From positions 2,598,484-2,662,483 of the forward strand of contig RPFO01000065.1 of the NCBI GenBank assembly GCA_009746045.1: a DNA stretch of 64,000 bases. Reading direction: 5' to 3'. Made by a program: the position numbers and the translations under genes. Source of the stretch: Mesostigma viride (taxonomy: Eukaryota > Streptophyta > Mesostigmatophyceae > Mesostigmatales > Mesostigmataceae). Below the pieces are notes generated by a model. That model was not told where the DNA came from. It ran no database searches and saw nothing but the letters and a program-made list of their open reading frames with translations. Positions 59,733 to 64,000 of this stretch are shown piece after piece. Positions within the stretch are counted from its first letter, which is position 1. Each line of letters starts with the position of its first letter.

Positions 59733-60296
59733 TAGTAATAATACGAACAATAAGTAATAAAGACAAAAGTAAAGAGTAATAATAATAACAAAAGCAACAA
59801 TGGAATAAATAAAGAGGTCATTGCTGGGATGTGGTGAGGCACAGGCGATGTTGGAGAATGGGTCAGGAGTTCGATGTTTCATGCGTACGTCCATGGTGCC
59901 CCTCGGGGGTCTCCTGTCCAACAGGGTCATTTGAAAGCCTCGTGCCCAGCTCACTCCCATGAAAAAGGAGTAAGTTGAAAACCCCTAAATGGTCTGGCTG
60001 CCGATTTTCCGCCTAAAACTGAGTTACAGCCGACACGTCGGCACCTTCTCGGGGGACCAAATGCCGCGAAATCTATTGAGAATTAGGGCAAGCTTAGCTG
60101 AGAAGATCGAAAGTTTATAAGTTTCCTCACAGCATGGTACTAGGGTTTGCATACTTTTGACAAAGTTTAACCCATGTTCTGGACCGTCCAAGGTGGGGGG
60201 GTACAGGGTTTTTTGGGTACTTTTGGGTGCAGTCGGTACCGACGTACGACGCAAAATTCACGTTCGCACGTGATTTTCTTGTGTGACAGCCCGTGC
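59733..60296. other. Upstream flank of the piggyBac-like transposase
   Basis: Probably includes the left end of the piggyBac-like element. A TTAA at 60,167-60,170 is followed by CCCATGTTCTGGACCG, a plausible start, but I found no matching inverted end on the right, so I do not assign the border. No other gene recognised. Confidence 0.4.
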
Positions 60297-62770
60297 ATGG
60301 CGGCCGCGCCCACGACCATGGCAGCCTCAGGGCGGCTCGTTAGGGGCCTTAGAGTTAGCGTTCCTGCGGTCCTGTTCGGGGCTGACTGGGCAGAGGATAA
60401 ATATGGTGAAAATTATGCGAATGTGCGCATACCAGGGACAGTAACGCGGGTGACACGAGACAAAACGCAGGCATTTTGCTTGTTCGATGGCGATAAAAGG
60501 CCGCTCCCACTCACGAAGGACCAGGTTTTTGAGTATCTGGTGGCTGCTGACGATGTGGGGGATGGTGCCGATGAAACTCCTGGCCCGGCAGAGGCGCGGG
60601 AGGCGACCCCTGAGGCGGATGAGGTGGAGCAGTCGGACGCTGGGTCTGAGGAGGAATACGAGGAGGAGGAGGAGGATGACGGCGAGGATGATGAGGAGGA
60701 CATCGAGGAGTCTCCGGTGAAGAAGCGCAAGCGTTCACGAGCCAAGAAAGCTGCCAAGCACCCCCCCGGCGCCAGAGGATCGATGGGGGCAGAAAGAAAG
60801 GCCGCAAATCGCTGGCCGCGCGGGCACCGGATTCTGACCCGGAAGAGGAGGAACATCTGCAAAAGCAGTCCGATGGCGTGGAGGACATGCCTGAGCAGGA
60901 TGTGGGCGATCCGGTGCTAAGCGACGATGAGCCTGCTGATGAGGGGAGTGCCTCGGATCCTGCACGAGGGTGGGTTTTGGGGGTGGGAGCACCCGACGGC
61001 CATGTGCAGTCTTTGTCGACAAACATTGCTGTCGACGTTGCCATGCCAACTCCTGAGCAGGCCAAGCTGCCTGGCGGCAACCAGACTAAGTACCAAGAGA
61101 GCCCTATCGACATCTTTGCTCTGCTGTGGACACGAGATGAGGTGCTGGGCCCAATTGTGGAGGAGACAAACAGGTATGCCAACATGAAGCTGGCCACTCT
61201 GCCACCCCAGGCACGTGAGTGGACGCCATTGACCATCCATGAGCTGGCCAAGTGGTTGGGGATCCTGGTTACCATGGGCCTGGGGCGCCTGCCTAACGCA
61301 CAGCTCTACTTCACTGACCGCAAGGTGGGCATGTCCACAGCCCCGGGCCTGCAGCACGCCATGTCATTCAAGCGTTTCCAGCAGATCACACGCTTCCTGC
61401 ACTTCAGGGACAGTGCTTTCAAGCCAGCCAACACCGAGTGCCGCGAGTACCGCCTCTACCAGTTCGAGTGGCTCGAGATCCACCTCAACAAGGCGTACAA
61501 GAAGTACTGCACGCTCGGGGGGAAGTGCGCCATCGACGAGCGCTGCGTGGGCACCGGCCACAAGTACTGCTGCATTCGCTGCTTCAACCCACTGAAGCCA
61601 GCCCCCTTTCACATCCTGGGGTACTCCGCGTGTGGCCACCCCAGCGGCTACCTGTGGCACTACCACACGTACGACAAGCTGCCGGAGGAGCAGCACACGG
61701 TCAAGGTGGTGCAGCTCCTGGGGGAGACCCTGCCCCACCCCATGGACGTGGCCATGGACAGGTGGTACACCAGCCGGCCAGCCGTGGAGTGGCTGCATGA
61801 GCAGGGCCACAACGTGGTCGGCACGGTTGTGCCCAACCGCAGGGGCATCCCCTGGGCTGAGCTCAAGATGCTCATCCCCAAGGGCAAGGCACTCAAGCAG
61901 GGCTTCTACGCGTGGGCAGTGCACGAGGAGACGGGGCTGCAGGCGCTTGTGTGGATGGACCGCAAGCTCGTGTACCTGCTGCAGAAGGGGTATGGCCTGC
62001 AGGAGGTCTTGGTGGACCGCCACGGCGGGCGTGGCAATGCGAGGGTGAACGTCCCAGCACCGTCAGCCGTCCCCAACTACTGGTCATGCTACAAAGCAGT
62101 CGACCTGTTTGACCAGCTGGCTGCAGAGTATGACGTGGGCAGGGCCCTGGTGAGCAGGGTGTGGTGGCACAGGGCCTTTGGGGCCCACCTGGTGAATGCC
62201 ATCACCAATTCATACCTGCTGATGACCTTCGTCAACCGCGGCAAGTCCACCATGACCCACTACACCTTCCTGTCCCTGCTGGCAGCCCAGCTGGGCGAGA
62301 ACAAGTGGCCAGGGGCGCCTGCCCCTGTCAGGCAGCTCACCCTCACACCAACCAGGGAGGGACGGTGGGATGGCAACCACCAGCCTGAGCGCATTCCCTT
62401 CGTGATCGAGGCTGACTGCGCGGTCTGCTCCGCCACAACCACCACCGGTGCCCGCAAGCGCACAAGCTCGTGGTGCCCAGAGTGTGACATTGCTCTGTGC
62501 AGCAGCGTGGACTATCCGTGCTTCCAGATTTTCCACTCAGGCCAAGTGCCAGGGCTGGACGTGATTCCAGGGGAGTCAACCCCTGACGCCAGGCACTCCA
62601 AGAAACTCACCGAGAAGAGCGAGCCGGGGAGGACCTGGGCAGGACAAAGGCAGACCCGCAGGACGGCAGGGCCTGGTTCCACCCTGCAAGGGGTCGCTAG
62701 GAAGGCCTGGCTGAGGGCCAACTGCCCCATCAACAAGAAGAAGAAGAAGAAGTCAACCACCCCATCATAA
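60297..62770 (+). pseudogene. piggyBac-like DDE transposase, one frameshift
   Basis: The first frame starts MAAAPTTMAASG at 60,297, has a small N-terminal region (VPAVLFGADWAEDKYGENYA), then a Glu/Asp-rich stretch and a basic KKRKRSRAKKAAK nuclear-localisation-like segment. It leaves frame at a run of seven C (about 60,761-60,767); one more C would connect it to the second frame, which runs open to 62,770. That frame holds the DDE_Tnp_1_7 domain: SPIDIFALLWTRDEVLGPIV, ELAKWLGILVTMGL, CAIDERCVGTGH (first Asp), VAMDRWYTSRPAVEWL (second Asp), AVDLFDQLAAEYDVGR (third), and a C-terminal cysteine-rich finger CAVCSA ... WCPECDIALCSSVDYPCFQIFH. All catalytic positions of piggyBac are present. Total about 825 residues if joined. 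A sequencing error in the C-run would make it intact. Confidence 0.9.
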
Positions 62771-63547
62771 ACTGGGTGTATTGTACGCCATAGGCAGTTT
62801 GCACACTATAGTGGCTCCTCTTGAGAGGCTTGTGTGTTGCTTATTTTAATTGTGCATGTGTGCCCATTATCAGTTTGTAGGGCATGAACATCTGATTGCC
62901 ACATGGATGAGCATGTAATGTGTTGGTGGTGTTATATGTGCATGGTGGTGTATCTCACTTGTAGGCTCATCGCTCAGCCTCGTGAATGGTATATAGCCAA
63001 GCAGTGTCTCCACCCCGAGCCAGTTTATTTTACATTGCCACCTTGTGTTGCCAGTCTAGTGCACCCAGTTTGAGCTTAGATGGACAATAATTAGGTTGGG
63101 GATGTGACCTTGTCTTGTGATGAACATCGTTGCATGCCAGCGGCCCCTACTCATGGCGCTTTTATTTGCAAGCATAATAAACCATTTTATTGCATATAAT
63201 GAGTCAAAACTATCAAGGAAGTTCATATTTCACGTCTATGCTATTAGTTGGGTCCCAGGACCTACAATAATGACAGCCACCCTTGAGATAGCATGTGACA
63301 CGTACATGAAACAAGTACTGCCGATGCATCGGCACCTTCTTGTACAGGGTGTAACTACTGGCATACCCATCCAACCATGGACCCCAATGGCTCAAACTAT
63401 TCACCAACTAATTCTCCATCATCCCTGAAGTGGCAGGTGCCTAGGTATTTTTGCCTAATTCACAACACACATTCTACCAAAAATGAAAACGCGCGTCTTG
63501 ACCCCCCTGACTTTGACGGCAGTTATATATAGCCTACCCTGCATATA
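62771..63547. other. Flank between transposase and RLE-LINE copy
   Basis: No gene recognised. The right end of the piggyBac-like element should lie here, but I see no convincing inverted repeat with TTAA. Confidence 0.45.
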
Positions 63548-64000
63548 TATGAGCTCCAGCAGGCCTGTTCTCCCGTCCGTGCCGCTCAGGCGGTACAGCG
63601 CCACCTCCCTCGCGGCACTCCCTCGGTCGCCTCCGTTCAATCTCCCGCCGCATTCCCTGCTCGCGTCATCGATAAACACCAGAAAACCTACGCGGGTATT
63701 CTGCACACGGCTGATTGGATTGCTCTTTTTGCGGACCTCAACGCCCAGGGACGTGCGTGGCTGTTCTCGCTTTCCTTGCGGAGTGTGGGCTCGGCGTACC
63801 TTCGTGCTCTTCCCATGGCCCCCCCATTCGCCTTGGCTCCCAGCCACTACTCGGTGGCGCTCCGGCACCAGCTATTTGCCCCGCAGCCTCTTGTTCCGGC
63901 CGGGCGGCCTTGTGGTAGCTGTGGGCAGCCGCTGGATCCCACGGGGACTCACTACCTTGCCTGCATGGGGGGCCAACAGAATCAGAATTGGTATTTGTAT
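63548..64000 (+). mobile_element. RLE-type LINE (family E, copy 3), cut by the window end
   Basis: Encodes QQACSPVRAAQAVQRHLPRG, AFPARVIDKHQKTYAGILHT, SVALRHQLFAPQPLVPAGRP and the zinc knuckle CGSCGQPLDPTGTHYLAC, with frame nearly intact, almost identical to the copy at 14.5-15.0 kb. The endonuclease core lies beyond the window. Homology begins within a few bases of where copy 1 (7.3-8.3 kb) begins. Confidence 0.85.

Noticed and set aside
59009-59960. Long Trp-, Gly-, Val- and Pro-rich reading frames
   Set aside because: Produced by the ACC repeat, in every frame. No conserved flanking domains.
60511-61275. Long minus-strand frames opposite the transposase
   Set aside because: Shadow frames of a GC-rich coding strand. 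Only the plus strand carries the conserved motifs.
60160-63540. Terminal inverted repeats of the piggyBac-like element
   Set aside because: A TTAA at 60,167 is followed by CCCATG, but no matching inverted end with TTAA was found to the right. Borders left open.

Overview
This window is nuclear DNA from an intron-rich eukaryote. Its genes carry GT-AG introns of roughly 0.1-2.2 kb, the intergenic DNA is full of LINE debris, and microsatellites are long and frequent. The pyruvate dehydrogenase beta and SURF1 proteins look plant/algal, and the type II membrane glycosyltransferases and sulfotransferase would suit a photosynthetic protist with an elaborate cell-surface glycan. I cannot name the species. 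There is no sign of prokaryotic gene organisation.

Host genes, in order: the 3' part of SURF1 (cytochrome oxidase assembly, + strand, exons 1,484-6,121); two divergent paralogues of a fucosyltransferase-like enzyme (- strand 20,644-24,959 and + strand 26,597-29,595), each with a second exon adding an unrecognised ~200-residue C-terminal domain; the mitochondrial pyruvate dehydrogenase E1 beta gene (- strand, 12 well-defined exons, 40,437-49,512, plus a probable transit-peptide exon); and a three-exon Golgi-type sulfotransferase (+ strand, 51,324-54,317). I assembled the exons by hand from protein conservation, splice sites and phase. All phases agree.

Mobile DNA: (A, C, D) are families that encode only an L1-type ORF1 protein (coiled coil, RRM, C-terminal domain) and then go straight into a 3' UTR. 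I call them half-LINEs. Family A has two ~2.0 kb copies (8,318-10,317 + and 37,940-39,935 -). Family B is an RTE-like LINE with an APE endonuclease and RT: one near-complete copy (30,948-34,830 -) and two 3' stubs. Family E is a LINE with a C-terminal CCHC and restriction-like endonuclease (7,300-8,304, 13,783-15,988, and 63,548 to the window end). F is a short SINE-like repeat. A piggyBac-like transposase (60,297-62,770) is split by one frameshift, and a 431-bp MITE sits in a PDHB intron. Families A, B, C and D share a terminal hairpin (CTCC...GGAG) followed by a TTAA-rich tail. Exact target-site duplications (10-13 bp, one of 7 bp) define several insertions and a three-level nest at 11.0-16.7 kb.

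The most unusual signals are: ORF1-only elements sharing 3' ends with an RTE LINE; a giant CAG/CGN repeat that lies exactly at the conserved Gln-Gln-Gln-Arg-Arg-Arg motif of an ORF1 gene; a tandem array of copies of a PDHB 5' splice site inside the following intron; and the divergent glycosyltransferase pair with patchwork sequence identity.
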